DNA of 64,000 nt from assembly GCA_947359465.1 (NCBI GenBank), contig OX375878.1, positions 92,905,377 to 92,969,376 on the forward strand. The letters are read 5' to 3'. The notes beneath the pieces are model-generated. The model did no database searches. It saw nothing but the letters and a program-made list of their open reading frames with translations, and was not told where the DNA came from. This document shows, piece after piece, positions 10,328-25,300 of this stretch. Numbering within the stretch: the first letter of the stretch is position 1; every line of letters begins with the position of its first letter. This DNA comes from Metellina segmentata. Taxonomy: Eukaryota > Arthropoda > Arachnida > Araneae > Tetragnathidae. The translations under genes and the position numbers were made by a program.

Positions 10328-13300
10328 CTGAAATAATAAAATTACAATTATATGTTATGTTGCCTTTTCTACACTGCAATGATTTCTGTTATGATTTCAA
10401 AGTATAACAGGAAAATAAGTACAATTTTACAAAAATAAAAGTTTAGACTTTTCACAAATGTTTGTATTTATTTTTATTTTTTCTTGCATTAGGGTTCACT
10501 TTTTATGTATCACAATTTCGAAGACCACTTTTTAGGGTTCCAAATTAAGCACATAAAATGTATTATAAATTCATGTAAGAGACACACAAGACTCATATGA
10601 CACACTGAATACACCATTTTATATTTAAGACTTCCACTTTAAGTCACTTGTATTTACACATGTTAAAGTGGGGGGGGGGGGGGGGTAGTAAGAGGAAATT
10701 CCAAGATAGTGTTTGATTTTAGGGGCAGAGAAATATTTTGCATCATTATCAGTGTTGCTCATTACAATTATCATGGAGAGAGCACATGGATAATTAAGGA
10801 TTGAGTTACAAATTACCTAATTGTATTAATAGTATGCAGTTTAAAAGAGAAAATATATAAAATGGAGAGAATATATATAGAGAATAAATATAATATAGAG
10901 AGAAATAGATAATAAAGAGAAGAATAAGAGAAATTGTAATCAATGCAAACCTGAAAAGAATATGAAGGAGAGAAAGGTGAAAGAAACAAATCATTAATTT
11001 CATTATGATTCACTTGATTCATTAAAGAATGTGCTTGACGAGTAAGTTCTATTTGATCTGGAGTTTTTCCAAACACAATAGTGCACCAATCAGAATTTTT
11101 CTAGAAAAGAAAGGCATGCACTGATCTAGTTTACTTCCTATATTTTTAGAAATGGGGTTCATATTAAATTTAGAGAACAAAACTATGGGTTCTATTTAAA
11201 GGACTTTTTAACAAGACCTAAAACTTTTAGTTGTATTTTGCACATTGCTATGATGTATCTCTACTATTATAAAAAAAAAGCATTTGTCTGTTTGGGGCCG
11301 CATTATCCTGACGATTCTATGGCAGTTACAGCAATGAGATTTGGCACACAGGTAGTCCGAATTATTTGCAATTTTTGGGTCGCTGAGAATTTTAAAATTC
11401 AATCTAGAGATTTTTAAATGAATTTAATAGTTTTATTCTCCATCGCTTTGTTAAACGCAGAGAACTTTTTCTACTTGTGTGACCTTTGCAGTCAGGGTTT
11501 GGAAACATGCAAAGTTTTTTTCAACCTCAGAACATGGAGAATTTTGTTTTTCTTTCCATTTCTGCTTTGATTTTGCGCAGACCAATAAATTTCCAGCCAG
11601 ACGATAAATCTTTTAACTGAAGTCAGTTCTTTTTTTCTATATCCTAGACTGTTAAAGATAGAGTAAAAATTTCAACAGATTTGAAATCTGCGGAAAATTT
11701 CAGTTTAGATTGATACCTAAAAATATGATTTTCTTTAAATAAATAATTTTTAATTGAATACAACTTTAACGGATTTGAAATCTGTGGAAAATTTTACACC
11801 AGATTAATATCTTACATCACGGGCAACACCGGGCTAGTCATACATAAGTATAACTAATTTTGATGTCCATTCATTTTATGCAGTATTTTTGGGAATAAGA
11901 TGTTTAAAAGGCTGTCACAGACAAATTGCTTGTGAAATCGAAGCATAAATTTTTAAAAAGAAGCAGTATCCTCAAACACTATTTTAGTATCTCAGTTACA
12001 AAATGAATCAGCTAAAGCATGTGCTAATTAAGTATGAAACACAATGAAGATTTCACCAAGAAATTTCAATTTCAGAATTAAAAATTATTTTCTTAATAAG
12101 GTTTTCATGATTCTAATGAAGGTTCATATTCTAATATTTTTCTTTCATAGTTACCATGGCTTTGCACTAAAACTTCAAAACTGGCATCCATTAAAAGAAA
12201 TGTTCTTTAAGAAAAAAATTTTTTGTTTAAAAAAAAAGAAGAGAGAATAAATTTCTGTTAACAGTCGGTGAATTTTCAAATAAAGTTACCAAAGTTTTGA
12301 AATTAGCAGTGCATAAGATACTCCCTAGTTGCCAATGTTGAAAGAAAGTAGCAAAAAGTTGCATTTGCTTATGGTTTGTTCGTAATATTTTTGGTTTCCA
12401 AAAATATTACCAATAATTACATTAATAAATATGCCAAAAAGAGTAAACATAATTTTGAGCAATATAATGCTGAGATTAAGCAATTTTAAGTAAACAAAAT
12501 CCTGCTTAAAGTTCTAAATATCTTTAAATATTAAAAATTTGTTTTCTTTTACCACTAAGTAGAAACATTATGAAAATAAAAACATGATTTTTCATTGTGC
12601 TTTTCCCTTGAAATGAACTATTTCGTAAATGGAAGAGGGCCAAGTAATTACACACTTTAGATTAAGAAGTTCTAAAAAACTTTTAATTAACAATACAGAT
12701 TCATTCCAACTACACTCACTGAGAGATTTTCTTTAATTTTAAAAACATGATTTTTCTTGTAGTATAAAAATAAAACAAGGTGGGAATTAAATTGTAAGCA
12801 ATACCTTTTCAGATGGATTATAAGGTAAACTGTTATGATTCTGGACAACAGGCAAATAAAAGTTCTGAAGTCCACTCTCATACTGGTACTAAAACAAAAT
12901 ATTGAAAATTAGAAAAAATTCTCGGGTTGAGCTGCAGAGCTATACGAAATACAAGACATTTTTTTTATTCCAAGTTTCGCTGGCAATTGCAGTCACAAAA
13001 AAGCTTATTAATTGGTCAAATAATGGTGGATAACAGATTTTCTATAATTATACTTACAGGTGAACCTGACGGGGCTGTTAGTGTACTGTCCGAGTTTGAT
13101 AGACAATCGAAATTTGCATGAATGCCTTCAGGAGAACACCAACTATCATCCAAAACTTTGTTAAATCTATCTGGGTTAGAACTGAAAGTCTAAACAGAAA
13201 AATAAATAATCCAACATTAGCATAAGAATAAAGGAGAACATTAAACTAATTTAAACAAAATTTTTAAGCAAAAGTTACTTTGTACAGATATTACAAGCCC

Positions 13301-16300
13301 AAGAAAACCAAAAGCATATGAATTACAAAAAGTACTGATTAAATATCTTACATTGATCACATTTGAATCACAGATCTCATAACTCTGGTTTCCATCACAG
13401 TTTCCTTGTACTTTACGTGCTTCGCTTTCAATGAATTGCCTAATATCTTCCAATGGAGTATTTGAATCAATCTACAATATTGGGAATATTTAAAATAAAA
13501 CAACTACAATACATGTATTTTTTAGTGTACAAGTTTAAATAAAAACATGGTTTACATACTTTTATCCCCCCCAAAAAAATTCAAAGACTTTTCAAAATTA
13601 AAAAAATAATAATAATAAATAAATAAAAAAATAATAATAATAATAATAAATAAATAAAAAAAAAATAATAATAATTATATAACGAACTAAAACAAGGCAT
13701 ACACAAAAGTTGTCAATTAAAAAAAAAAATGTGAAAAATATAATTTTTTTTTTACTGATAGTCATCAGAAAGGTTATTCTCAATTTTGGTTATAATTTGG
13801 ATTTTCTTTTCGCACGGAACCTGTGATTTTTTTTGCCAAGTGGGCTTCTTATCTAAATGGTAACTATCAGGCTGCTTGCACACACATTGATTTTGGTCGT
13901 GCGATAAAACATTGTACAATAAATTCTTTTGGTGGCACGAAGAGTATGGGAGCTTGCACACAGTTCAATCTACATGACACAATCTCCATTTTGCCGTCGT
14001 CCACTGCCTACAACAGACGGCTGTCATGGTTTATTTTGTTTGAGAAACAAAATAAATTAAAAGTTTTAACTGGTGTTAGGTTTTTTTTATTATCTAGTCT
14101 AAGTTTCTATCTTTGTGGTCGTTACAGATAGTAAAAATTTCTACGGATTTGAAATCTGCAGAAAGTTTTACAACAGACAAATATCTTAAATGTAATTTTC
14201 TTTAATATATATATATATATATATAATTAAACTGTTACTTTTATATTTTTACAATAAGAATTCGGCTTCATTTCTTTGGATGCGTGCCAGGTTTCCAATG
14301 ACGTCCTGACTACTAAAGCTACGGTTTCCTAAGAAAGTGGTGCTGTAATCTAACGGCCGTGATACGTCATGATGTGGCGGGCATAACAATGAGGCCATCT
14401 TAACGCAGACCAGAGGTGTCAACTTAGACGGACAGCTTATTGTGGAGATCTAGTCCTAGCATTATAAGTAATTCAGTGTCAAAGCGTGACACACTGGTTT
14501 CATTCAGAATGAAGCTCAAATGGCACACCTGCTGTGGAGAAGACTAGTCTGGACAAGTTACAATGCACGACAAAATTACACCATTATGTACTAGTTTTAA
14601 AAAAAATCAAGTATTTTCACCAAGTTCCGTAATTTTCAAGTACTTTTATAAGGGCCCCTAGTTAAGAAAAAAAAATTCAAGTACTTTTAAGGACCGTGGG
14701 AACCCTGAAAAAAAGTCACATTATAAAACGCTGCTTCCTTATAATTTTCTATTCTTGCATAACTATACTAAAATTGTATAGCTACAATTTCAAATATATT
14801 TAAGAATACTTTGATTTTTAAGTTTTATAATTATCATTTATAAAGCCCCCAAATTATTTATATTACAAATGAACCAATAATATCAAAATATTATTCTGTT
14901 CTGCAGTTTAGTTCTGCGGTTCTGCAGGAAAGTTCTGCGGTTTTTCAAATCAAAGGGCGCTTTGTTATTATTTTGCTACCGCTGATAAGGAATGACCTTG
15001 ATTGAAGCATATGTGTGAATTCGGTCTTTTCTGCTTTCACTGCATGATTCTAGCTTGTGTTATCATTATATTTGTTTCACTGCAGTGCTAAGAATAGAGA
15101 ACCAAAAAGTTCAAATCCGTCATATTATGCTGTTTTATTTTAAGAAAAAAATACTAATCAGACTGCTTGTAAAATGTGTGCTGTATATGGACAAAGTGTT
15201 GTTTCTGATGATACATTTCAAAGTCGGTTTGATAAATTTAGACACAGAAATTTCAGCCTCGAAGATGATGCCTGCTCTGGACGACCATCCTCTGTAAACG
15301 AGGACCTGTTAAAGATGCTATTGCTGAAAATCCTTGTTACTTAGAGTTCAGGAACTATCACACAAACTAAATATTCCAAAAAGTACAGTTCATGATCATC
15401 TGAAAAAGATTGGGGCATATGGTTCTTTGCTGAAACGAAATGAAGAAGCTCCTTTTTTGAAACGGCTCATTACTGGAGATGAGAAGTGGATACTATACAA
15501 CAATGTTACAAGAAAAAGATCATGGGGTAAGTCAAATGAACCTACTCAAATAACATCGAGAAGGGGGCTGAATACCAAAAATAATGATTTGTGTATGGTG
15601 GGCCTACAAAGTAATTGTTCATTATGAATTGTTGCCATAAAATTAGACAATAAATTCGGAAAAATATTGTTCTCAAATGGCAATATTAAAAGCAGAAATC
15701 GAAGCAGACTCCAGAACTGACCAATCGTCAAGGTGTTCTTACAGCATGACAATGTGCTGTCCCACATTTCGCTGAATGTCAGACAAAGACTTATTGAGTA
15801 TGGCTGAGATGTTTTGTGTCACCACCCATATTAACCAGACCCTGTCCCTCATATTTTCACCTCTTCAGGTCACTTCAAAATGCTCTGAACAGTCTGGAGT
15901 TCAATTCTTTGGAGACTGTGAAACAGGTTCTCTATAACGTCTTTACACATAAGCCTAATGATTATTATTATTTTTTTTACAGCAACCGGAAAGATGGCAA
16001 AAAGTTATAGAACAAAATGGTGCTAATGGGATTCAATAACATTTTCTTGTGTTTTTGTACTTCTCGTTGGTATTTATCATAAAAAACCACAGAACTTTCA
16101 GAATGACCCAATACTGTTGTGAACATATAAACACTAAAAAAAGATGACTTGTATTGTATATACATGTTTGTTACAGCAAAAATTAAGAGAAACTTACAGT
16201 TGGAAAGGATATATTTCCTTTCACTAAGTCTGCCAGAGCCTTTTTCAAAGGTGTTGGAGTTCTAGGTGATGTTTCAAATGAGACACGAGTTACAGGAGTA

Positions 16301-19300
16301 TGTATTAAACTGCAACAGTAAACAAAATTCTTGAGAATTGTCATGCATTTACATAAATAAAATATTTTATACTAATATTTCCTTGTGTCGAGCCCACTTA
16401 TTGCGAGCTCGGATACATTGAAATATCGGTTATTACGATTTTTTCTGTCCCTTTGGAACTGCAATATTAAATAATGTTAAAAAGATCGCATATAGCGAAG
16501 TATTGGAGAGTGAATATCGGATACTGTGAAGTTTAGGGTTCTGGTAAGGAACCAAAGCCCCTCTTTAATTCCGCCAATTGTGGACGACAATTGCCAATTT
16601 TTAGATGATGCCTGGCATTTGGTTCAATCGAAAACCATCCAAAACTGCTGGAAACAAGCAGGATTTTTAGGGACTCAGATTTCATTTCTGAGCCTGATCA
16701 TTAAAAAAAGTTTCATGTGGAAAAATTTACAGGAAAAAAGAATTTTTGATGGAGATGTTACTTTTGCTGATTATGTTGATAGCGATTACAACGTAGAAAT
16801 TGAAGCACAACAAATAGACGATGACATCATTGTTACAAAATACTTCATTGTTACTTCTGTTGATTCCGAAGAGGAAGACATTGAAATTGAAGTAAATAGA
16901 CAATTAGTGACATCCAAATCTGCCATGGACAGTCTTCAAAATTTGTGTGCGCTTTTTGAATTGCATAACATTGTCTACTGTGATAATTTTAGCGCTCTGG
17001 AAAAAGAATTATGCAACTGCATTGTAAATTCAACTGTTCAAAAGAAAGTTATAGACTATTTCCCACTTATGAAATAAAGTTTTAGCATACGTGTGAAAAT
17101 TCGTTTGTTTTAAAACATGCGGATAAGTCCATTTTTTATTATATCGGATGTATCGAATATAACGAATAATTTTCAGTGTTTTGTGTGACTTCGCAATATG
17201 CGCGCTCGATTGTATATAATTCTCTTACGTGGCAAGCAAAAAAGACGTTATTTGTTATTGTGTTTTGGCAACACAGCACGATTGTTTGTTTACGACGAAG
17301 CCTCGCGCCTCAATTGAATTTATAGCGTTATCAAATTAAATTTTACTGAAAAAAAAAAAAACACTTTTAGTCCAGTTGTTACAGTTTATAATAGAAATCA
17401 AACTCAATGAAAAGTGTGGTGGCTCGAGAGCTGGGGAAATGTACACACAAACAACATGCTGGGTATTTAATTTCCAAAGCAGCGCTCACATTTCGAGTCA
17501 AAATTTGCTCAAAGTTTTCATTTGAATTCTAATTTTAGAGGTACAGTATATTTCTTTTCTGTAATACAGCAAATTTAGATTTGAAAAAATATATATATAT
17601 TTTTGGAATATCATTTTTTATAAACAATTCCTTCTGCTATGACACGTCTTCATTGATGTGGGGCCTCTAGTAAGGCTTTATTTCTTCATTGACCAAGAAA
17701 AAGCTTCTCATTTCTGGATTATGTGGTTTATCAATATTTGGTGCAAAATATTTTAATTCCCGATCGTGATTGCTAATAAAATGTTCCTCCAAAATAATGT
17801 TCTGAAGAACAAATTTGAAGTGAATCTTATAACGTCACCATCAAATACAATTAGGCAATTACATAGAACACAATTTCTTCCTGGGGAAAAAAAATGGGAT
17901 TCATAGGATTTAACTGGTCATTTCTTTCTTTTATATCTCTTTTCAGTGCATTTGATTTTATAGAAAGGGAAATAGACAGTTGAGTTTTATGACAGTTGAC
18001 ACCAAGCCCGAAGATCGCCTACAAATGGGCTTGGTGTTGCCGGTCTCCCAGCTTATTTATTTATTTATTTTTTAAATTATATTGCTTACCTTGTTATGTC
18101 TGCAGCTTCAGCCCATTTAAGAAATTTAAATTATTCACCTCAGTAATTATTTTATAGATACACTTTCATAAATTCATAATAAAAATAATAAATTCATTTA
18201 TTGGCACATTACTGAAATAAAATTAATGGCAATCTATTCATTTACTAAAAGGATGGAAAAGGATTGCAAGTTGCATTCGTCAGAGTCAAATTTGACTGGA
18301 TCGACCGCACAAGTTTCGAAGAAAACATTTTCCCGTGAACTTTAAAAAGGATCATACTGTGCAAAAACTACGATAAATTTATAAAATTTCTGATAAGGTT
18401 AAAAAATAAAATGCAATTTTATTGAATGGATACACAGAGTATTTTAATCAAACAAAATTAATTTGAAAATAATCATCTAAGCTGACGATGGAAACGGATT
18501 GCTCATGGCATATAATCAAAGTATGTCACTCAGATACAAAGAAAAAAATTATAAAGCATAGAAAATAATTATTCGTTTTCGGTCAGCTAGTACTCTGGTT
18601 TACGTTTTTGCAATCTTTTCCTCCTATGTTTTTCAATCGGGTTGGTTTTTTTCGTATTTAATGCCGTACTCGTAAGCAGTTTTATCGCCGATCAGGCGCT
18701 AAAAAGAGGTCAGAAATACTGTGAAAAAATATCGTCATTTGAAAACTGCATTTGGCTTTCAAAGGAAAAAAAGCACTTTCTTAGGACTATTGATGGAAAC
18801 TAAGTACTTTTAGAAATAGAAGGTCAAAATAAGCACTTTCAGTGTGAATCCTGTATATATAGATAAATGACCTGATTCATATGGAATAGGTTGATTCATT
18901 ACAGGGACGGAAGATCGTTTTTTAAATCCAATTGGTGGTTTGTTTTCCACTTGAAACAGCAATCAGCTAATATTGTTTCGGAAACAGCATTGGAAAATAT
19001 TGTTCTAGTTGTTATTTCCTTCGCGTGTATGAGCAACAGGTTGGCAGAAACGATAGCGGGCTGGCATTCGCGACATTGCTAGTTGACGCTCATGACGTTA
19101 AACAAGCTTCTGGTGACGTCTCAACCATTTTCAAAGTCCATTTGGTATCAAACAGGGTTTAAAAAAAAAGGAGAACCATTTGTCCCTCATTATTTACAAA
19201 ACGGATAATTCGTGACTTTCATGACTGGTAGACACCCTGTATCTTAGATTACATAGTAAATAGAATGAAAAAACAATCTTTCTAAACTGACCTTTCATTG

Positions 19301-22300
19301 TTCAGAGGAGTATTTGCTGCAGACAAGTCCGATAACAGCATAGAATTAGTAACATCTGGATATAGCTGGACATCTTGAACCATATTGACAACAGATGACT
19401 AAAAAGAGAAATGTTTCTTCAGTAATATTAAACAAAAATGATCAATAAAAGAAATAATAAAAAACAAACTTAAATGCAAAATATTTTGTACATAGTCACT
19501 TACCTGTGGATTGGGGAACATGTCTTCTTTTGGGGCTAAGCTATTCAAATCAGGAATATGATTAGGAATAGATGGAAAGGAGTCTGGTTGCATAAGACTG
19601 CCGTATAAGTCCCGATAATCATGTGAACTTTTGAAAGTTTCAGAGTTTTGATTATTTACAGAAATCATATCTGCAGATATTATAGATTCCAGGTCCAGCA
19701 AATCTATAGTTTTGTTATCTTGAAATCCAATAAGCTCTTCAGCAGTCTTATAATCCAGACCCAAGGTGCTATCAAAGGATGCAAAACTATCGCAAAATTC
19801 ACTAGAGATTAAACTTCTACACAGCCCATAGTGTGGATAAGTAGTTTCAGGTAAGTCATTTCGCAGTAAATTGGAACAATCGGTAAGAGGTTGGGTTGCT
19901 TTCTAAGAAAAAGGTTAAGAAAAACAAACAGGAGAAATCAATGAACTTCAATAAAACTAATTTGCATTTCAATAAAGTTTAATATATTGAAACAAAATCA
20001 AAAAGAAAATTTTTAGATGAAATTACTTAGAAGATTTATACAGTTCACATAGCACAATTAGTCTTTCCAATCAGTTTTGTTTTATGGAGTTTAGTTTATT
20101 TAAAGGCATTTTTACTCTTCAAGTGGTTTTGACTAGATATCTCACCCATCAATATGGCTAATAAACAAAATATTTCAAGATATTACCAAATTTTTTATGT
20201 TGACGAGATAAAGATCTGGTTGGGTATTTTTATGATGAGCCAACAACTGACATTGGTTAAGATATTTGACTTCATGGCACAAATATTACATTTTTTTTTG
20301 TGTAATTACAAAATCAAATAAATTTTAAAAATGAAACTTAAGAGTTAAGTTCAAATGATAAAATTTTAAAGTAAATAACTTACAAAATTATATTTGAAAT
20401 TTCCTAGAATGCATTTGCAAAGCAAAATAGAATAAAAATCAAATTAGGGCTCTGGTATACATGTACTTTAATTGCATCAATAAAGGATACTTTTCTTCTT
20501 CCTTTTCGAAGAATCGTAGGTAAAGGATGTTTTGATGGCAGCACTCCAGCACAGTCAGTGCTTGTGTGATTATTAGTTTCTGGTACAACTGGGGGAAAAA
20601 AAAAAAAAAAAAACATAAGCCTTCCAATCTTGTCCTTTTAATGTCAGACTGTTAAATGTACGAAAAGAAAACGATAACTACCTTGATTTTCTTTCTGGAA
20701 GGGACTAGAACAATCAATAGATATTACACCGGGAAATTCAGGAGATTTCCTATCTTCAAGTTGCGAAACTGCAGAATATTGTATCTGTGGACATTCATCT
20801 GAGGGTTCCAATTTTAGACTAGCCAACCTAAAGAGTAGAAAAGACACAATATTAAACACCTCTGGAATATCCTTAAAAATATGTAGTATTCAATTTTACT
20901 ATGGCAATAATAAAAATAAAAGGATTTAAAGAAATTTAAGTTTATTTAGCATTGGGCTATGAACAGAAAGGATTGTTTCTGTACTAGACTGGTCATAACT
21001 GCCAATTTTAGAGTATTTTAACAAACTAAATATGAACTAATTACCTGGGTTTGAAAAGATCATTCCTGAGGAGTGTGATGTCGGAATGTTCGCTGATGAC
21101 ATTGGGCTGTGGTGCTCTGGTTCTTATATGAACAGAATAGAATTTTCTTTAAATTCAACGTTAATTGATGTGTGGAACTTTGCGAACGACCACAAACTGA
21201 CTTTTAATATCTCAAAATCATATGTTGGATTCTTTACCACCAATAAACACTTGTACTCGTATCACCCCCAGGTCCTCTTTCAGGACCAGCCCAGTTAAAC
21301 ACCCAAAGTACTTGGGCTTTGTCTTGGATCAGGAGATCACAAGTAATGCACACATACTAAATCTAGTTAACAAGAGCCATAAGAGACTGAATATTCTCAA
21401 GTACATCTCCGGCAGAGACTGGGGCGCTGATGCTAATACACTCAGGGCTACATACATAGCGCTTATCAGGCCCATCCTTGAGTATGGATTCCCAGTGTAC
21501 TTCTGTGCCTCAACATCTAACCTCCTCAAATTAGAGAGTGCAATTGAGTGCAGCTCACATTATAACGGGCCTGAGAAACAGCTGCCCAAATGATATAGTA
21601 CTTTACGAGGCCAATCTTCCACCCCTTAGTCTTGTAAGAAACTCGAATTTGGTAAAATATTTCAACAAATTGAGAAGCTATGAAAATCAGAACAGAACCT
21701 CTGAATATCTATCTAACTGGAGCAATAACCAGAGACTCAAAAGGAATAGCCCATTTAGTTTGGCCGATAAAATGAAGATTATTTTGCAACCGGTGGAGTA
21801 CTCATCTCTAACACCTTGTGTTAGTCCGATTGAGGGTTTACCCGGAGTTCACTTCCACTCTGAACTTCTGTCCCACACAAACAAAAACTCAGATGTCCCT
21901 GAATACCAATGACAGCTGGCTCTCGAGGTTATTAATTGTATTCCTAGTGAAGACACTTTGATATATACCGATGGCAGTAAAGACGAGTCAAATCACACAG
22001 GGAGTGGTATCTATATTGAGAATATCTTTATTCGACTCTCCAGACGAAACCCAGATAACAGCTCGGTTTTTAGGAGCGAATTGATTGCCATCGGGGAGGG
22101 ATTAAAGACCATCCTCCACTCCACAGACTCTAGCGATATATGGATTCTAACAGATAGCCGCAGCTCGATCCAACATCTACAGGACTGGCGATAGGTTAAT
22201 GACCTCGTAGGCATTCAGATCCTCAATAACCTTAAAATTATTACAAAGCGTAGGGAGGTTCACTTTCAGTGGATCCCCTCCCACGTCGACGTCCCTGGCA

Positions 22301-25300
22301 ACGAAGTTGCAGATATCTTGGCAAAAAATGGCTGTTCTGCAACGGCAACTACAGACTATGATCTAACTTTTCAAGACATTTTCTCCATGGCAAAAAATAG
22401 TGACCGGCAGGTTTGGAATTGAAGTTAAAAGTAATTAGTAAAATCTAAGGATGACACACAATATTTATTAGCAGACAAGAAACAAAAGGGCATGTCTCAA
22501 AACAAGCAGAAAATTTTCTCTTTTGCTTTTAAGGAAAAAACAAAAAGCAGACACTTCCATTTTTAAACCGAGCACATGTGCAGATGAGAGCACGATCATG
22601 TGTACTTGAAATCAATTGATAAGTCCTTATTCTGCTTTGGGGAAACACTGGTTTCACAATAAAAGTTATTTAATTAAAATGATATATGTAAAAAAAAAAA
22701 TGAACACTTAGTTGTTTACTAAAAATTACTTGGTAAAATCAATCAATTCAACAAAATTAAGAATAATCACAAATGAATGAGGAGCCTGATGTTGTTACCA
22801 ATGGCTCTATTTTTTCAAGAGGTGACTTAACGTCGCACTGGAGCAACACAATGGGGCGTTGGCGACGGTCCAGTACCAATTCCAAAGGAAAAAAATTTGA
22901 GGACATCACCCCGCAATTTTGAAGCATGGTCCGATTACGTTATTTTTGTCAGAAACATCCTTAAACTTTCTGTAAACTATTTACAATGGGTTCCTCAAGG
23001 ATAAATAACAATGCATCACTTGTAAGTACAATATATTTGTACATACAAATATATTTTTTCTAACTTTTTTGGCATCTTATTATACCAACTTTGGCTCTTC
23101 AACATCCCTGGGGTAACTGTTGCTTCAAATTATAAATGTAGATGGCGCCTATAAACGCTGCCTTGTTACGTAGTATTAGAGTGTATCGTTAGTAGCAATA
23201 AAATTTTCGAACGAGAAGGTTGAGTCAAAATTGCTTTCCTTTGCAGAAATGAGACACCAGGAGTATCGGCCCAATTCAGTAACCATTGCTCCCAAGATTC
23301 CTCCAGCACTCACTTTGGAAAGATATACCATCTATTTTATGTACTGTTCTAATGATAGCATGTAGCTTTTAGAAATGTCATATCAGTAATAGCTAATGCA
23401 ATACTTACGGCATTTCTTCGGGTTGATAGTCACAGTTGCTCTCTGCAGATAAATCAGGAGGGGAATCATCCATAGTCTGTGTTGGCAACAGGGTAGTGTT
23501 AGGGTTCCATGCTTCCTTATCAGATTGAGGAGAAGGAATGTACTGTAACGAATAATCAGGAGGAGGGTGGCCATAAGGAGATTGGCTACTTGGAGGAGTT
23601 GGTATGGTAGGCGCTGTAATGAGAATAGACGTGAAAACTTAAAACTTACCAAAATGCAAGAATATATGACAATAATTTTTTACGACATTTATAAGTAGAT
23701 AGTTTTTTCCAGGTTATTAATATACATAATGCAGTTGAATGAAGCAGTCATGGGAATTGTGGTCAAGACTTGAAAAGGTTGATTTATTGAAACATTATCA
23801 TAGTGACATTAAGAACACGAATAGCAGATCCAAGGAGAAATGTCCACGTTGAATGGAAGTTAAGAGACAGAAGCATGTATGAAACAGTAAGCAGAGAATG
23901 TGAAAGGTGTACAATAAGCAAATTTAGGGGTTGATTCATTGGATTGTGAGAGGAATGCAATGGCATTGATACTACATTGGTCTGTGTCTGGGAACATGAC
24001 CATAAAATGAAGTGAATATAAACAGTGTATTAAGGGGAAATGTTTCAAATTTTCGTTAACTAGACACGATTTAATTAAAATTATTTAAAAAAGTAATGTT
24101 TAAATTTGATACTTAAAAAACATCTATAATAGGCATGCCATGTCCTCGGCCCCAAACCCCTAAAATTTTCACGGCTAAGGGCAAATACATATAAGAGACA
24201 AATATTCGAAGTAATAAATAACAATATATATATATATAGCAATTTAATTTTACCTGTGAGGTCGCTTTATTAGAAGGCAGCTTGAGATCTAATGTTTTAT
24301 GGATAGGGCATGACTCCCCCAACATATGTGTTAAAAATGTACCAACTTCAGATAAGTGTTACAAATATTATTGGTAATGATCAATATGTATCCAAATGTT
24401 ACGAGTTATATATACTCATATATAAAGCACGTTTCTTTTTCACCCCAATAATTTTCCCCAAGTTAGTGCCCACTGCATCCTAATCAATGATGATTACCAC
24501 TAGTGTCCTCTATGATGGAAACCAGTTATTTCCAATTAAAAGAGGGTTACTATTAAGGTGCTATTGAGAAACAATTTTTTAAAAACCTTTTATCAAAAAA
24601 ACATGTATACAGTCCCAGGGTATTTCATTTTCCAATACTACTATTAAATTTTAATAAAGAAAATTTAAAGTTTGATTTAAATCAGAATACACTGACCAAG
24701 TAAAACAAAAGTAAGTAAATGTATGAATTACAATCAGGGTTGGCAAAAAACTATTTTTTTTAAAATATTGACCAGGCTAGTGGTCAAAACTGGTTTAAAC
24801 CGGTCAAAATGAAACTGGCTTTTTATATTATATGTACACAAAACATTTGGAATGTAAATAAACAATAAACAGGTGTTCCCACTCCAATTAAAGTATATGT
24901 TGATGATGATGAATGTTTTCTCCTTCACATAAATATCAATGAATCACATTATATATCAATGCCACAATAGCTGATCCTGATGTTCATGAATTTCAAGAAA
25001 ATCAAGAATTGAAACCTAGAGTAATGTTTAAGCCCAGTTCATTTTGCTACATATATATGTTGCATCCAAAATACAAAGGCGAGAAGTTGAATTCCATCCC
25101 GGAAGAATATGCACATTAACTGCTGTTAGAGATAAATAAAGATTTTCTACCTATACTAATCCAATACCAATCACAAACTGATCCTTTTCCAAAATCATAT
25201 TTTTCAGTTTCTGCTGTAAATGTAAATTTCATATCATGGTGGTTATCACTAAAGAAACATATTGATCCTAAATTCTGTGAACTTGTAATTTGCTGATGAT

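Noticed and set aside
13598..13783. Minus-strand frame rich in Phe, Ile and Tyr
   Set aside because: It is a translation of the AAT/AAAT microsatellite and A runs.
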